DNA from: Erinaceus europaeus
Taxonomy: Eukaryota; Chordata; Mammalia; Eulipotyphla; Erinaceidae
Assembly (NCBI RefSeq): GCF_950295315.1
Contig: NC_080165.1
Location: 3,239,055 to 3,303,054, forward strand
DNA: 64,000 nucleotides
Reading direction: 5' to 3'
Under the pieces are notes generated by a model, which was not told the DNA's origin, ran no database searches, and saw only the letters and a list, made by a program, of their open reading frames with translations. Shown here piece after piece: positions 1 through 10,919 of this stretch. Within the stretch, counting starts at the first letter, position 1. Every line of letters starts with the position of its first letter. Position numbers and translations under genes: made by a program.

Positions 1-690
1 GGCGGCGGCGGCGGCGGCTCCCTCGCCGCTTCCCTCTCCGCTCGCGTCCGTCCGTCCGTCTGTCTCCCCTGCTCGGCGTCCGGCCGGCCAGGTGCTCCGC
101 GAGGCTCCGCTTTCTCGATTTGGGGCTTTCGGATTTTGTTGTTTGTTGTTGTTGTTTTGCGGTTGTTTTTTTTGTTTGTTTTTTTCTCCCCTCCCGGCGA
201 CCGTGCGTCCGCGCGTTGCTCCGCGGCGCCTCCGCCGCCCGCGAGTCCCCGACTGCAGCCCGGCCGCCGGCTCCGCTCGCCAAGAAGATCAATTAGGGGC
301 GGGGCGGGGCCAAGGGCGCCCGGCGCCCGCCGCTCGGCTTGATTGACAGGCGCGGCCGGCCAGCCAGGCGGCGCCGTGGAGCCTGGGGGCGGGGCCTGCG
401 CCGGGGCCGCCCCGGGATCGGGGGGCGGGGCCTGGGCCTCGGGCCAATCGCTGGCGAGCGGGTCGGGTTGCGGGGCCGGGGCCTCGGGCTGCGCGCGCCC
501 GGCTGCAGGGCGCGCGGGGCGGGTGCGGAGCTCGGGGCTGCGCTGGGCTTGCGGCCGCGGAGTGCGGGGCGGCGGGCTCCGGTCTGCGGCGGTGCCGGCT
601 CCGCGGTGCTGATTGCGCAGGGCTCCGCACACCGCAGCCGAGCGGGCCCCGGGCTTGCGCGCCGCCGGGGGCACCGGCTGAGCTGTGCCT
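1..690. promoter_or_regulatory. CpG island, probable promoter and first-exon region
   Basis: The stretch is very GC-rich and dense in CpG, unlike the AT-rich DNA after about 690. It opens with a GGC run (1-18). It holds GC boxes of the form ggggcggggc near 299-308, 385-396 and 422-432, and a CCAAT box in gggccaatcg near 443-452. No TATA box is evident, which fits a housekeeping or developmental CpG-island promoter. The open frames here on both strands are low-complexity Pro/Arg/Gly/Ala frames of the kind GC-rich DNA gives by chance, so I call no coding sequence. The transcription direction is not settled and the gene is not recognised. The island may extend left of the window. Confidence 0.8.
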
Positions 691-1898
691 TTAAGTCAAG
701 CGCCTTGGACTTTGCATTTATTTTATTTATTTTTTTAATTGTGTGCACAGTCTTCGCGGGTCGGGTAACTTTTGTTCTTTTCCTTTCTGCCAGTGTGCCT
801 ACCTCTTTTATTTATTTTTTTTAATTTATTTTCCCCCCTTTCTTTCTATATCTCCTGTGTCTCTAGGCACCAGAGCCTGCACAGTCGCCCCCAGAAGAAT
901 AAAAGTAACCAAAGGCATTGTGTCCCTTCTGTGTTTCTAAGAGTTCGATACAAGCTCTCGCCAAAGAAACCGAGGAAAGACCAAAGACTGGTGGAGAGAG
1001 CAGGTCTTTCGTTTTCTGTGCGCCCCCTTCCCCAGCCCCTCGTCTCTTATCATTTCACAGTACAAGTCTCTCTTCACTTTGCTTACATACTTTTTAAATT
1101 TTTGCTGAGGTTTTCCTCGGATTGTGCCACTTTGATCATTTCCCAAGTTGTTCCTGAAAGGACAACTAATTGTACAGATTTAAAAAGAAAAAGAAAAAGA
1201 AAAGCTGATTAAGCCTCCTAGATGAACCCCTCTCAAATACTGACTACTTAAAAAAAAAAAATCAATTATCTCTCGAGAAGTGTAACCGGTATCTCTAGTT
1301 CAATTTCTCCAACTTATTTACCAAGGTCCAAGAAAGACTACGTAGAGAGATCTGGTTAATTTGTGCAGTTTTGGACAATGAAATCCAGAGACCATTGTAA
1401 AACCTTAATTGCCAAGTCATGCATTTCGAAGGGCATGCAGTAGGACATACCTAAGATAAGCATCATCTCTCCTGCTTGTTCTCGATTTTCCTACACAGAT
1501 CCCCAGTCATACATGACTTGCCTCGATTTATGAAAGGAACAATGTTCCATCTCGCCTAAGACCCCGAACTTTTCCTATACTTTCTATTTAAAATGTAAAG
1601 TCAATTAAACTCTTTCTGGCATTTATACCTAAGCCTTCAGCTTGGCAGAGACCACAGATCCTCAGCTTTCTTAACTTTTATCTCGTGGTATATTGTTATT
1701 TGCAGTTTTTACTTGCCTAAATATAATCAGCAGGAGAAATGAAATGACCTCTCTAGCCACTCTGTGATTCTATAGTTTGATCCTTAAATACTAAATGTTC
1801 CCAGCAACAACACTTATTGAATGTTGTAGACATCTTAAGTGCCCTTTAAGGCATGCATATAAAAAAATGTTAAGATAGTAATCTTGAATAAAGACCCT
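691..1898. other. AT-rich unique DNA beside the CpG island
   Basis: No known repeat or coding region is evident. At 840-866 a pyrimidine-rich run ends in ctctag followed by gcacc, which is a plausible splice acceptor on the + strand. I find no convincing paired donor or coding frame, so this stays a suggestion. The rest looks like intron or 5' flank. Confidence 0.4.
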
Positions 1899-1969
1899 GA
1901 AAACAAGAAAATGCACTTACTACAAAATATATTATTATTATTTTGTAGTAAGTGCATTTTCTAGTTTTC
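1899..1969. repeat. Near-perfect inverted repeat (hairpin)
   Basis: The left arm 1899-1928 and right arm 1940-1969 are 30 bases each and reverse complements with one mismatch. An 11-base AT loop lies between them. The flanks are ordinary AT-rich DNA and no SINE or L1 is adjacent. It could be a template-switch inversion, a tiny palindromic transposon remnant or a small-RNA hairpin. Confidence 0.9.
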
Positions 1970-2004
1970 AACAAGATCAAGCGTTGTTTACCAAAAAAAA
2001 TATT

Positions 2005-2032
2005 TATATATACATATATATATATATATATA
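2005..2032. repeat. (TA)n microsatellite
   Basis: A run of TA dinucleotides with one TACA interruption. Confidence 0.9.
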
Positions 2033-3851
2033 GGGCTATCTGAGACAAAATTGAATAGTAAAACATTCTAATTAAAAGCATAAGCCTCCATACATTGATT
2101 TGAAGCTATTAATCTCAGAACCAGAAACTTACAAATACTGGGTACCTTCTAATAGTTCCCTGATTTCAACACTTTCCCTGGGGTCTCATCCCCACTTCCT
2201 AGAATGACACCTCCATTGCCTTTAAAGTTGAAAATAGTCTTTTCATCTAGTGAGTGGATAATACTCAAGTGGTGTGAATACAAATACCTTTCTCTGACAC
2301 CAGGAAACCAAAGAAGAAACATTCTTGACTCTCATGAGTGTAGGTGGTACAGGGAGTCCCCTGATTGTGTCCCTCTCTCTCTCTCTCTGCCAGACTCAGG
2401 GCGTGTGCTGCCTAGCTTTGATTTTTAAAGAAAAGAAGCTTCAGCACTAAATGCACATGTGCCAGGCTGCTGACAGATTCCCTTCAGGGTTGTACAATGA
2501 TATACAGGTTTGAAGTTTACCAGTCTTTGCTATTTGCTATTTTACCCAGCTATCATGATAAAGGAGTGATAACATTAAAATCAAAATAAATCAGTTAAGG
2601 AGAGAATATTTATTGTAGAATATAGGTACTTTATGTACAAACTGGAATTTTGTTGTATTTGAATGATGCACAGGAAATTATCTGTACACGAAACCACTGA
2701 AATGAAAAATCATTTATGTTTGAAAATAATACTTAGTAGTTAACTTCTTTATATCACAGTTGTTTCAGCTTCCTGTCTGACTTTGCTTATGATCTGTGTC
2801 TACAGCAAATATTCGGGAAGCATACGAGCTGTAGCTGAGCTCATGAAGACATTAGCAAAGCAGCCAGAGTATATTCAGCTTACTTGTGAACCAAAGTCAA
2901 AATGCTGAAAATCATCTTTTCTTAATTTGGATATATGCACTGCAGTACAATTGATGAGTATTGTGGATATGTTTAACTGCTTTAAAATAATTGAAAAAAA
3001 GGGAAAATATTTTAACATTTTATTTATATTCCTTCGTTTGATCTGTCTGTAATAATGTATATTATAAAGATGAAAATGCCTATCATTTATATACACATTT
3101 TTCTGCAATATTACTTTTATATAATTGCTAATTCAACTATGTTTACATATGACATTAAGTATACAGGTTCAAATTAGAGTATAGGCATTATCTTCTTTTA
3201 ACTTGATTTAACAATACTTTCTTCACTCTGTGTCTCTTGAAAATACTCAGTGACTTCAAGAGAGAAGTAGTTCTTTAGTAAGTTATAATGACTTTAGAGA
3301 ACAGATTCTTTCTCTGTGTATAGTTAAAGAGTCTTTATTTTGTAAAGAACAACTAAATAACCAGAAACTTGAGTGGCTTATAAATCTAAGACCTCCATTC
3401 TAAATAATGACAATAATGAAATAAAAGGATTATTTCTGAACCTATTGCCTTTAATCTGTCTAAATGCATATATAGCTGGTAGATGTGGAAATGCAAGTTC
3501 ATTACAGAAAAGTGGAGACCTTAAACTGAGTAAGAAAATGTAATGTGCAGAACAAACTGTAAGCACTATAAGCAGAAAAGAAACACTGTATTTCAGTGAA
3601 TAGAGAATACCAAAGTGAGATCCTTTAGTCGAAGTGTAAATAGTCTTTGCATTGTGAAGGAAAATCATTTATGAATTTACATTAGCATGATTTATAGATG
3701 GTATATAAAATATTTACCTGTAGTCAAGTTTTAAAACTGTCCATATTCCATGATCATAAAAATACAGTAATCATTTAACATACTTAGCTTAGCTTCGGAC
3801 TCATCTGAGAAACAGTGTAGAAACTTAATAGTAATTAAAGCAGAAAGCAGT
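2033..3851. other. Unique AT-rich DNA, no gene seen
   Basis: Only short chance frames are present. A short CT run lies at about 2371-2388. I recognise no retroelement or exon. Confidence 0.5.
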
Positions 3852-3864
3852 ATTTTGTGCCTTT

Positions 3865-4137
3865 TTAAAATATTTATTTATTTATTTCCTTTTTGTTGTC
3901 CTTGTTGTTTTTATTGTTGTTGTAGTTGTTGTTGTTGTTGGATAGGACAGAGAGAAATGGAGAGAGGAGGGGAAGACAGAGAGGGGGAGAGAAAGATAGA
4001 GACCTGCAGACCTACTTCACCACCTGGAAGAGACTCCCCTGCAGGTGGGGAGCGGGGGCTCGAACCTGGATCCTTCTGCCAGTCCTTGCACTTTGCTCCA
4101 TGTGCGCTTAAACCACTGCGCTACCGCCTGACTCCCC
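3865..4137 (-). mobile_element. SINE-1 insertion with target duplication
   Basis: Read on the minus strand this has a tRNA-like head, the body with cctgcaggtgg and gaagtagg, a purine/pyrimidine segment, a GTT-rich (minus ACAAC) stretch and an A/T-rich tail. A 13-base duplication, attttgtgccttt, flanks it at 3852-3864 and 4138-4150. The copy is full length. Confidence 0.93.
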
Positions 4138-4150
4138 ATTTTGTGCCTTT

Positions 4151-5540
4151 CTAACTGTTTATTCAGTTTTGTCAACTAACTGGTTACTATTCAGATTGCA
4201 ATTACGATTCTTTAAGTGCAATCACTCTATTAATATAAGTCACTTTAACAAACAGACATACAAGACAGTAGATGATACATTGACTAGAAGACACCCAAAT
4301 CCTAAGTCTTCAGTTGGATATCACTAAAGTCTCATTCTGACATTTTCTCATCACACAAAACATTAAAAAGTGGTAAACAAGTTAATTTTTATATTCGAAT
4401 AATAATATTTCAAACCTTACTAAGTCTAACATAAAAATGTGGCTGTGTTGTACACACCCAGGTCTTACTCCCAGTTCAGGTCTTCCTAGAGGACTTTGTT
4501 TAATTTTGCCTATGAGCTTCTTCCTTTCCGTTACTTATACTCTTTTCTTCTGAAAAATCACCAGCTCAGAAAGAAAGAACTAGTTTGAAGTATGCAAATC
4601 CTCTCCATTTGTCTTCCTGGTTTCTCCTGTTGCAAATTTTAAGCTCTTCAACTGCAGTAGAATTTTAGGAGTCAAGGGCTATGATCATTCAGTGACCACC
4701 AGGGGGCACCAGCATCTCTGACTGTCCTGTCCAATCAAGTCCATGCTGAGTATGAACGAGGTAATTATGAAATGATATATGTGTGTGTGTACATATTACA
4801 TATAGAAATATGTATATTTGTACTTATTCATAATTATATAACTATACAAGTGTAATTTATATATGTGTGTACAATTGACACATTTCAAATTTGATGCCTA
4901 TACCGGCCTGCTAAAGGTCTTCATAAAAATTTGTGAGCTTACCTATATCCTTTTTCAGTCTACAGAATCCAAGTTAGGGACGGACTTCTAAGGCACCTTA
5001 AATCTCTAAACATATTTATTATATTTTATTTTTAACGAAAGGTATGAGGAACTCGGAGTCTCCAGAAGAACTCATATTTTGGTCTTCAGCCTTCATTTAC
5101 CTAAATCGCTAGGATTTTCACCAAGAATTACAGCCAGACTGAAATTCAGTATTTCCTCAGACTTGTCAGTCCTGAATTGTTCGAGACACTGTGGAGTTTC
5201 CAGCAGAGAGCACTTCTAACTGTGGCTTTCTGCTGTCATTGAGATTAAAAGGAAATTCTCTCAAAATTTGCCTATGACCCAGGAAGTTTTTTTTTAAAAA
5301 GTAGAACAGTAGAAAATGTGATATGTCCAAGTGATTTAGAAACCGATTTTCTATTTATTAAAGAGTGGAATGTATGATTAGGGCTTCCACCTACAAAATT
5401 ATAAATCTACAGCTATTTTCCTCACTGACCGTGGGTGAAATTCTGGACATGGTTAAAGATAGCTCCTCACAATACTTCTGACATGTCCTGTAGTGTCTTT
5501 TTTCTGTGGAGAAAGTAGACAGTTGTGTAAGAGAGAGACT
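4151..5540. other. Unique DNA, no gene seen
   Basis: The stretch is AT-rich with a short TG/TA-rich patch near 4780-4870. It contains the CTCF-type motif listed separately. No coding frame stands out. Confidence 0.5.
4693..4711 (+). promoter_or_regulatory. Candidate CTCF binding site
   Basis: The sequence tgaccaccagggggcacca matches the well-known CTCF core (CCASYAGRKGGCRS-type) across the whole core, in forward orientation. It lies in unique DNA outside the repeats. Binding itself cannot be seen from sequence. Confidence 0.7.
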
Positions 5541-5763
5541 TTTTTTAAAATTATTGTTAAACTTTATTTGGTAGACTAGAGAAAAACTGAGAGGTAAGGG
5601 CAGATAGAAAGGGAGCGAGAAACACCTGCAGACCTGCTTTACCTCTTGTGCAGCTTTCCCCATGCACGTGTGTGTGGGGGGGGGGTGGGGGTAGGGCCTT
5701 GAACCTGGGTCCTTGTGCACGGTAATACATGCACTTAAACAGGTGTACCACCACCTGGCCCCT
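5541..5763 (-). mobile_element. SINE-1 insertion
   Basis: Minus-strand SINE-1 with head (complement of ccaggtggtggtacacctg), body and T-rich tail on the left. A short G run near 5676-5694 interrupts the body. An imperfect duplication, agagagact / acagagact, lies at 5532-5540 and 5766-5774. Confidence 0.88.
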
Positions 5764-6139
5764 GAGACAGAGACTATTCTTGGAGGAGAGTTCCATAACC
5801 CAATCCTAATTGAGTTTCAACAATTACCGGAAGCTCTGGAATATTAGCTAATATTAGGAATATTAGCTCTGGAATATTAGAAGGAAGTGAACCCAGGTAC
5901 CTCTAAGAAGCAGTCAAAGAAAGAGATATGCCATTGTAGCTCAGCACTGCAGTGTGCACAGCAACGGAGAAGGGGCCTAGTGAGCATGGCGTCGTCATTC
6001 TGGCAATTCTTCGAAAATTGTTTTCAAAAGATGGATGATCTGACAGTGACAAAAGTAAAGTCGCTAGTGGAATAAACCTACTAGTCAGTTGGAGGAAACC
6101 TGATCATTTTAGACTGGGTATACTAGGAGTTGCTAGGAG
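5764..6139. other. Unique DNA with a short direct repeat
   Basis: The 15-mer gctctggaatattag occurs at 5833-5847 and 5866-5880. The segment between them contains a 16-base palindrome, aatattagctaatatt. Nothing else is recognised. Confidence 0.5.
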
Positions 6140-6147
6140 ATTATCAA

Positions 6148-6394
6148 AGCGGGGGGGGGGGGGCAAGCGGTGATGCACATGGTTGAGCGCACATGTTACA
6201 GTGCGCAAGGACCCAGGTTCAAGCCCCCGGTCCCCACCACCTGCAGGAGGAAAGCTTTGCTTGTGAGTGGTGAAGTAGGTCTACAGATGTCTTTGTGTCT
6301 CTATCACTCTCTATCCCCCCCCCCATTCCCTCTCAATTTCTGGCTGTCTCTATTCAATAAATAAAGATAATGAAAAGTGTTTTTTGTAAAGAAA
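6148..6394 (+). mobile_element. SINE-1 insertion
   Basis: Plus-strand SINE-1 with a G-run at its start, the tRNA-like head with ggttcaagcccc, the body and an A-rich tail. The octamer attatcaa flanks it at 6140-6147 and 6395-6402. Confidence 0.9.
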
Positions 6395-6614
6395 ATTATC
6401 AAGAGGAGATACTTTCAAGAACATGCTGTATTTCTTTGTCCCCTGAAGCTGGAAGTCAACTTATAAAAGATAAGTAACTATTTTTGTGATGATTCAGGTT
6501 GAACTAATTATCTTCATATGAATAGCACTATATTCCATGAACAGAATAGTGATGGAATCCTTGACTAGGTATGGGGTCTTAAATATATGTTACATTTTTA
6601 GAAAGGTTCTGAGA

Positions 6615-6886
6615 GGAGGCTGGGCCGTGACACACCTGGCTCAGTGCACATATTATCATGCACAAAGACCCAGCTTCAAGCCCCACTCCCCACTTGCAGA
6701 GGGGACACTTCATGGGCGGTGAAGCAGATCTGCAGGTGTCTGTCTTCCTCTCCTCTCTATCTCCCCAACCTCTCTCTGTCCTGTCAAATAAAAACATGGG
6801 GGGGGGGGATGGGGAAAAAATGGCCTCAGGGAGCAGTGGGTTGGATGCAGCACCAAGCCCCAGTGATAACCCTGGTGAGGAGAAAA
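6615..6886 (+). mobile_element. SINE-1 with extended 3' segment
   Basis: Head and body match SINE-1. After a G-run it continues into a second segment containing ggatgcagcaccaagcccc and agtgataaccctgg, which other long copies here also carry (49861-50185 and 59245-59605). The flanks agaaaggttctgag and agaaagtcactgag look like a slightly diverged target duplication. Confidence 0.85.
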
Positions 6887-6901
6887 AGAAAGTCACTGAG
6901 G

Positions 6902-7769
6902 TCATATACAGATAGACAAAGACTATTTCAATACTCAGAAAATACTTAAAACCTATCATGGTACCATTGTACTATTGTTTTATAAACAGGGAAAATATCA
7001 TATTTTTTGGAAAAATAAACAACTAGCCAGTATTTATCAGTATTGATTTGAAGCTTTCAGGTAGCAATGACACATCTCTGTAATCACACTATTGAACATA
7101 AAATGCGGCAGGATTCAATAAAAAAAAAATCTTATTATCTAATTTCTGCATGTTGTTTTCTTTCTTCCTCACTGTACACACACTAGATAGAAATCTTCCA
7201 CCAAAGTTCGCACTCCGCCTCAGCTTCTGTGGGATCATTCCCATTGTTTGGTTTTTATGGGCATGTTGCTTTAGCTAAACTTGTGAGCTTGGCCTGGCTC
7301 ATCCCCTTAGCTGACTTCAGATTGATTTTGCTGTTTGATAGACTCTCTTCCGGCAGTCTTTTTTAAAGCAAACTTAAGTAGATAACTTATAAAACTAAAG
7401 ATGTGAACATTAAAGATGGAAAACTAAAGATGGAAATTTCCTCATGTGAAGACAGCTGAGAACCACAAAAGAACATTAAAGGCCTCCACTCTGCTAAGGC
7501 AGGACAGGACCCACGCTTCATGAGAATTCTTCGTGAATGTCATGTCTCTAGAGCTCTGTGCCTCTGTCTTTATTTAACAGGGTCCAGTGTTCTGCCATGC
7601 GCCTCTGAGCTAAGCGGCTAAGTGAGCAAGTGTCTTCTCCATCTGAACTGAAATGCCCTAGAAGACCATGCATCACCTTAGGCATTTCTGAACAACTAGA
7701 AAGCAGAGCATCACAGATTGGAGGGGGAAATGATAATTATGCCTGTTAGGCTAAATAACAGCTATGAGT

Positions 7770-7771
<2 letters not shown>
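6902..7771. other. Unique DNA, no gene seen
   Basis: No repeat family or exon is recognised. Confidence 0.5.
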
Positions 7772-7805
<34 letters not shown>

Positions 7806-8040
7806 TTTGGAGTATTTCAACAAAGTGTGAAACTCTGAGGGGGGGAGAGGTCAGATTTTCAGCTCCCACTATAGGGGGGTGGGGAGAGGGACACAGATCT
7901 TTGGTGGTGGGACGAGTGTTAAGATATACTCCTATTAACTTGTAATCTTATAAATCACTGTTTAATAAATATGAGCGGGGAAAATAGACTGAATATCTCG
8001 AGCTTTTTAATGCATAGACTTCAGTTCTGAGTACATATTC
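7772..8040 (-). mobile_element. Retroelement fragment with long T run
   Basis: A run of about 32 T (7772-7803) abuts about 200 bases that match, with divergence, the segment at 46740-46900 (tttggtggtggga..., cctattaacttgtaatc, aaatcactgtttaataaatatgag). The T run suggests the A tail of a minus-strand retroelement. I take it as part of the L1-type repeat family of this genome, but its class is not certain. Confidence 0.6.
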
Positions 8041-9018
8041 CTTCAGTCTAAACACTTAAAGCTTCAAATTAGTAAACCGATTGATTTTTAACAATGGGCT
8101 TAAAATATTAATGCATTTCTAATAATAACATTTTTTGAAATGTCAAATCAAATCGAGACCAGAAGCAACCAGTCTTGTTATTCTGTGAATCAGTTTTCTA
8201 TACTTTCTCCCAGCCTGTATGATATGATAGTAAAGGACACTGACTGTGAGGGATGAAAAGGAAGCATTAGCTCTATGTTGGAGTTAGAGCTATTCAAATA
8301 TCCTAAAATGTAATATTTTAAAGAGCCTTCCATATTTACCTATTTAAATGCCTTGAATAAAGTTCAAGCCTAAAAACAAGATCCTTTTCGCATATAAAGT
8401 GAAAGCAATAAATACTGTGTACACTTTAGGGCTACAAACATTTTAAAATGTAAAGTTAAAAATATAGGAACATATTGAATTTGTATGTGATGGTGTATAA
8501 TTCACAGAGTAGCACCAGATGCAGGAATCTGAGTTCCTCCTGGCTCATAGGTGGAGAGGAGCATGGAATGTCTCTCTAGTGACAGGTTTAAGATGGTCCC
8601 GACTCAGCATCACAAGGTGATCGCCTTAATGTTAACAGTGAAGCTTAGAGCAGCCCAGCAAACGACACAGTGGGTAAACTACAGTCCTCCTGAGTGTGGG
8701 GTCCTAAGTTTGATCCCTGGAACCAGAGAGATTCTTTCTCTTCTATGCTGTCTCTCAGAAGTAAACAAATACTGTAAAATCAATGTTTACCATGGCAAGT
8801 GCACTTTCTTAAAGATTTCTCACTTGAGTAATCAGCCCAGATCCATAGGGGTTCACCTGTTCAAACCAGCATGGAAAGCATATCCCCAAGATCTGCTTGG
8901 CTTACATACTGCAAATTTCTCTCCACCCAAGAAATACCATTCACTCCCACCTTGTTCTCCATTCAGACTGAGCGTTGTCCTTGGAAGGCAGTATTCACGG
9001 AGCGGCTGGGTTCCTGAG
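8041..9018. other. Mostly unique DNA with a possible old SINE
   Basis: About 8640-8770 contains a B-box-like gtttgatccctgg and a ttctttctcttctatgctgtctctc segment, resembling a decayed tRNA-SINE. The rest is not recognised. Confidence 0.45.
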
Positions 9019-9258
9019 AAGGGGTGGTGGTGCACCTGGTTGGGCTTACATGTTATCATTCACAAAGACATGAGTTCAAGTGCCCCTGCAGCTCCAGACA
9101 GACTATGACCCACATAGTCAATGACTGCCACCTCTCCAGATTCAAAGGAGGTCTCGAAACTTTACATCAGGCTCAACCTGACGCTGTTGACTGGCTACGG
9201 AAGAAGGGCAAACGCTAGAAGAAGAAGGAGGAGGAGGAGGAGGAGGAGGAGGAGGAGG
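9019..9258 (+). mobile_element. SINE-1 head fused to a Vingi 3' end
   Basis: 9021-9089 reads as a SINE-1 tRNA-like head (ggtggtggtgcacctggtt and gagttcaagtgcccctgc). From about 9083 it passes, at a shared gcccctgc, into sequence nearly identical to the end of the Vingi copy at 60618-61201, through the stop region gggcaaacgctag and a GAA/GGA tail. The heptamer tcctgag lies just before it (9012-9018) and again after the purine tract (10034-10040), so the whole unit with its LTR may be a single insertion bounded by a short duplication. Confidence 0.8.
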
Positions 9259-9891
9259 TGTTGTGCTTTACATTGGTTTGTTCTAGCCCTCCCCCGCCAA
9301 GAGAATTGGATCAGTCCAGTTAATTTTGCGGGCCCGCTTGGCCCCGCCCCAAGGAACCCCGAGAGAGAGTTCCTGAGTTCGAGAGTTTCAGAGTTACAGA
9401 GTAAGAGAGAGTTCCACAGTGGAAGAGTTTCAGAGGGTTCCCCAGTACGAGAGTTCCAGAGTTCCAGAGTAAGAGAGAGTTCCTGAGTTCCTGAGTTCGA
9501 GAGTTTCAGAGTTACAGAGTAAGAGAGAGTTCCACAGTGGAAGAGTTTCAGAGTGCCAGAGTTGGAGGGTTCCTGAGTTCCTGAGTTCGAGAGTTTCAGA
9601 GTTACAGAGTAAGAGAGAGTTCCACAGTGGAAGAGTTTTCAGAGGGTTCCCCAGTACGAGAGTTCCAGAGTTCCAGAGTTGGAGAGTTCCTGAGTTCAAG
9701 AGTAAGAGAGAGTGCTTGTGCCGCTGCAAAGAGACAGCAGAGTTCTGTTTGGTGATTAGTTTGTCTTAGTTTATGAATCGTTTTTCCTGAATAAAGAAAT
9801 ACAGCTTCCCTGTCCAGCCGTTGTCTCCGCATCTCTGTTACCCGCCGTGAAGCTAAACCGCCCGGCAAGAGCCTTCCGAATTTTAACAACA
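9259..9891 (+). mobile_element. Solo LTR inserted in a purine tail
   Basis: It starts tgttgtgctttacattgg and ends ttttaacaaca, and carries a polyadenylation signal (cctgaataaagaaata near 9788-9803). The same LTR lies on the minus strand at 58476-58824. It is flanked by aggagg on both sides (9253-9258, 9892-9897), which is compatible with a target duplication but not decisive inside a GGA repeat. It is about 630 bp against 349 bp for its relative because an internal minisatellite has expanded. No internal retroviral sequence remains. Confidence 0.85.
9360..9715. repeat. Minisatellite inside the LTR
   Basis: Units such as gagttccagagttc and gagagttcctgagttc repeat many times. A larger block beginning gagttcgagagtttcagag recurs at 9375, 9493 and 9583, so there is a second-order period of about 90-118 bases. 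The frames ELRNSGTLQLWNSGTL and similar are repeat artefacts. Confidence 0.92.
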
Positions 9892-10030
9892 AGGAGGAGG
9901 AGGAGGAGGAGGAGGAGGAGGAGGAGGAGGAGGAGGAGGAGGAGGAGGAGGAGGAGGAGGAGGAGAAGAAGAAGAAGAAGAAGAAGAAGAAGAAGAAGAA
10001 GAAGAAGAAGAAGAAGGAGAAGGGAGGGAG
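9892..10030. repeat. (GGA)n(GAA)n purine tract
   Basis: An uninterrupted purine strand of GGA units then GAA units. It continues the tail of the SINE/Vingi chimera on the far side of the solo LTR. Confidence 0.95.
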
Positions 10031-10040
10031 GCATCCTGAG

Positions 10041-10743
10041 AGGTGAAGCAGCATTTCAAAGGTCCCACTCCCTCTCTACTTCTCCCTCCCTTCCCACACT
10101 CTATCTCTATCCAGAAAAAAATGAATATGTATATGTGTCATATTCCCAAGATGACCCAAGTGCTTTATTCCTCAAGCTGGTTTCAAATCCCTATCTTGTT
10201 CCATAACCATGAGTGCCTGAAGTGCTTCAATGTCACCTCCCTCTGTTTGTCTAGTGCCCCATCTGGAACCTAGCCCCATGCTTTCCTCTCTTAGACTTGG
10301 CTACTTTTGAGACACCAGCCTGATGTAGACAGACTGCCTCCCATCCCTCTGGACGTTATCTGTGTGTTGATGCCTTTTTTAACCTGCTACTTACTAGACC
10401 ACTCTTAATTGTGTATCTGCGAGTGGAGTGTCTAAGGACAGCTATTGACATGTAATACCGTATTTCTTGTCAGAATTTTTGTTGGGCAATACACCATCTG
10501 CTTCTTCAGGCTACCTTATCACCTTCCTATCTGATTATTTCCCTGTGCAAACTCCAGGACATACTCCTGTTTGGGTCCTGACAAGTTTCATTCTTCTCTG
10601 TCTTCTGCACATAACCTGCAATGTCCCTTTCGTTGCATGATAAAGCAGAGGATATGTTATCCCTCAGGTTACAAAAGCTCCATAGGAGTTACAAAGCCAC
10701 TAGACTCAGAACTAGCTTCCATGAAAAAAAAAAAAAAAAAAAA
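10041..10743. other. Unique DNA, no gene seen
   Basis: No family is recognised. An A run (about 10724-10743) precedes the next SINE. Confidence 0.5.
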
Positions 10744-10865
10744 GCGGAGGATAGACAGCATAATGGTTATGCAAACAGACTCTCATACCTGAGGCTCCAA
10801 AGTCCCAGGTTCAATCCCCTGTACCACCATAAACCAGAGCTGAACAGTGCTCTGGTTAAAAAAAT
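10744..10865 (+). mobile_element. SINE-2 insertion
   Basis: Contains agcataatggttatgcaaa, a B box ggttcaatccc, accaccataaaccagagctg and an A-rich tail. It is about 120 bp, the usual size of its relatives in this window. Confidence 0.88.
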
Positions 10866-10919
10866 AAACAAACAAACAAAAAAAACTAAACTAAAAAAAA
10901 GAACCAGTTAGTCATCTCT

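Noticed and set aside
289..824. Arg/Pro/Gly-rich frames over the CpG island
   Set aside because: Overlapping open frames on both strands are expected in GC-rich DNA. No motif or splice pattern supports one.
5887..6075. Possible small coding exon in unique DNA
   Set aside because: The 62-codon frame has no splice sites or recognised similarity and is of chance length.
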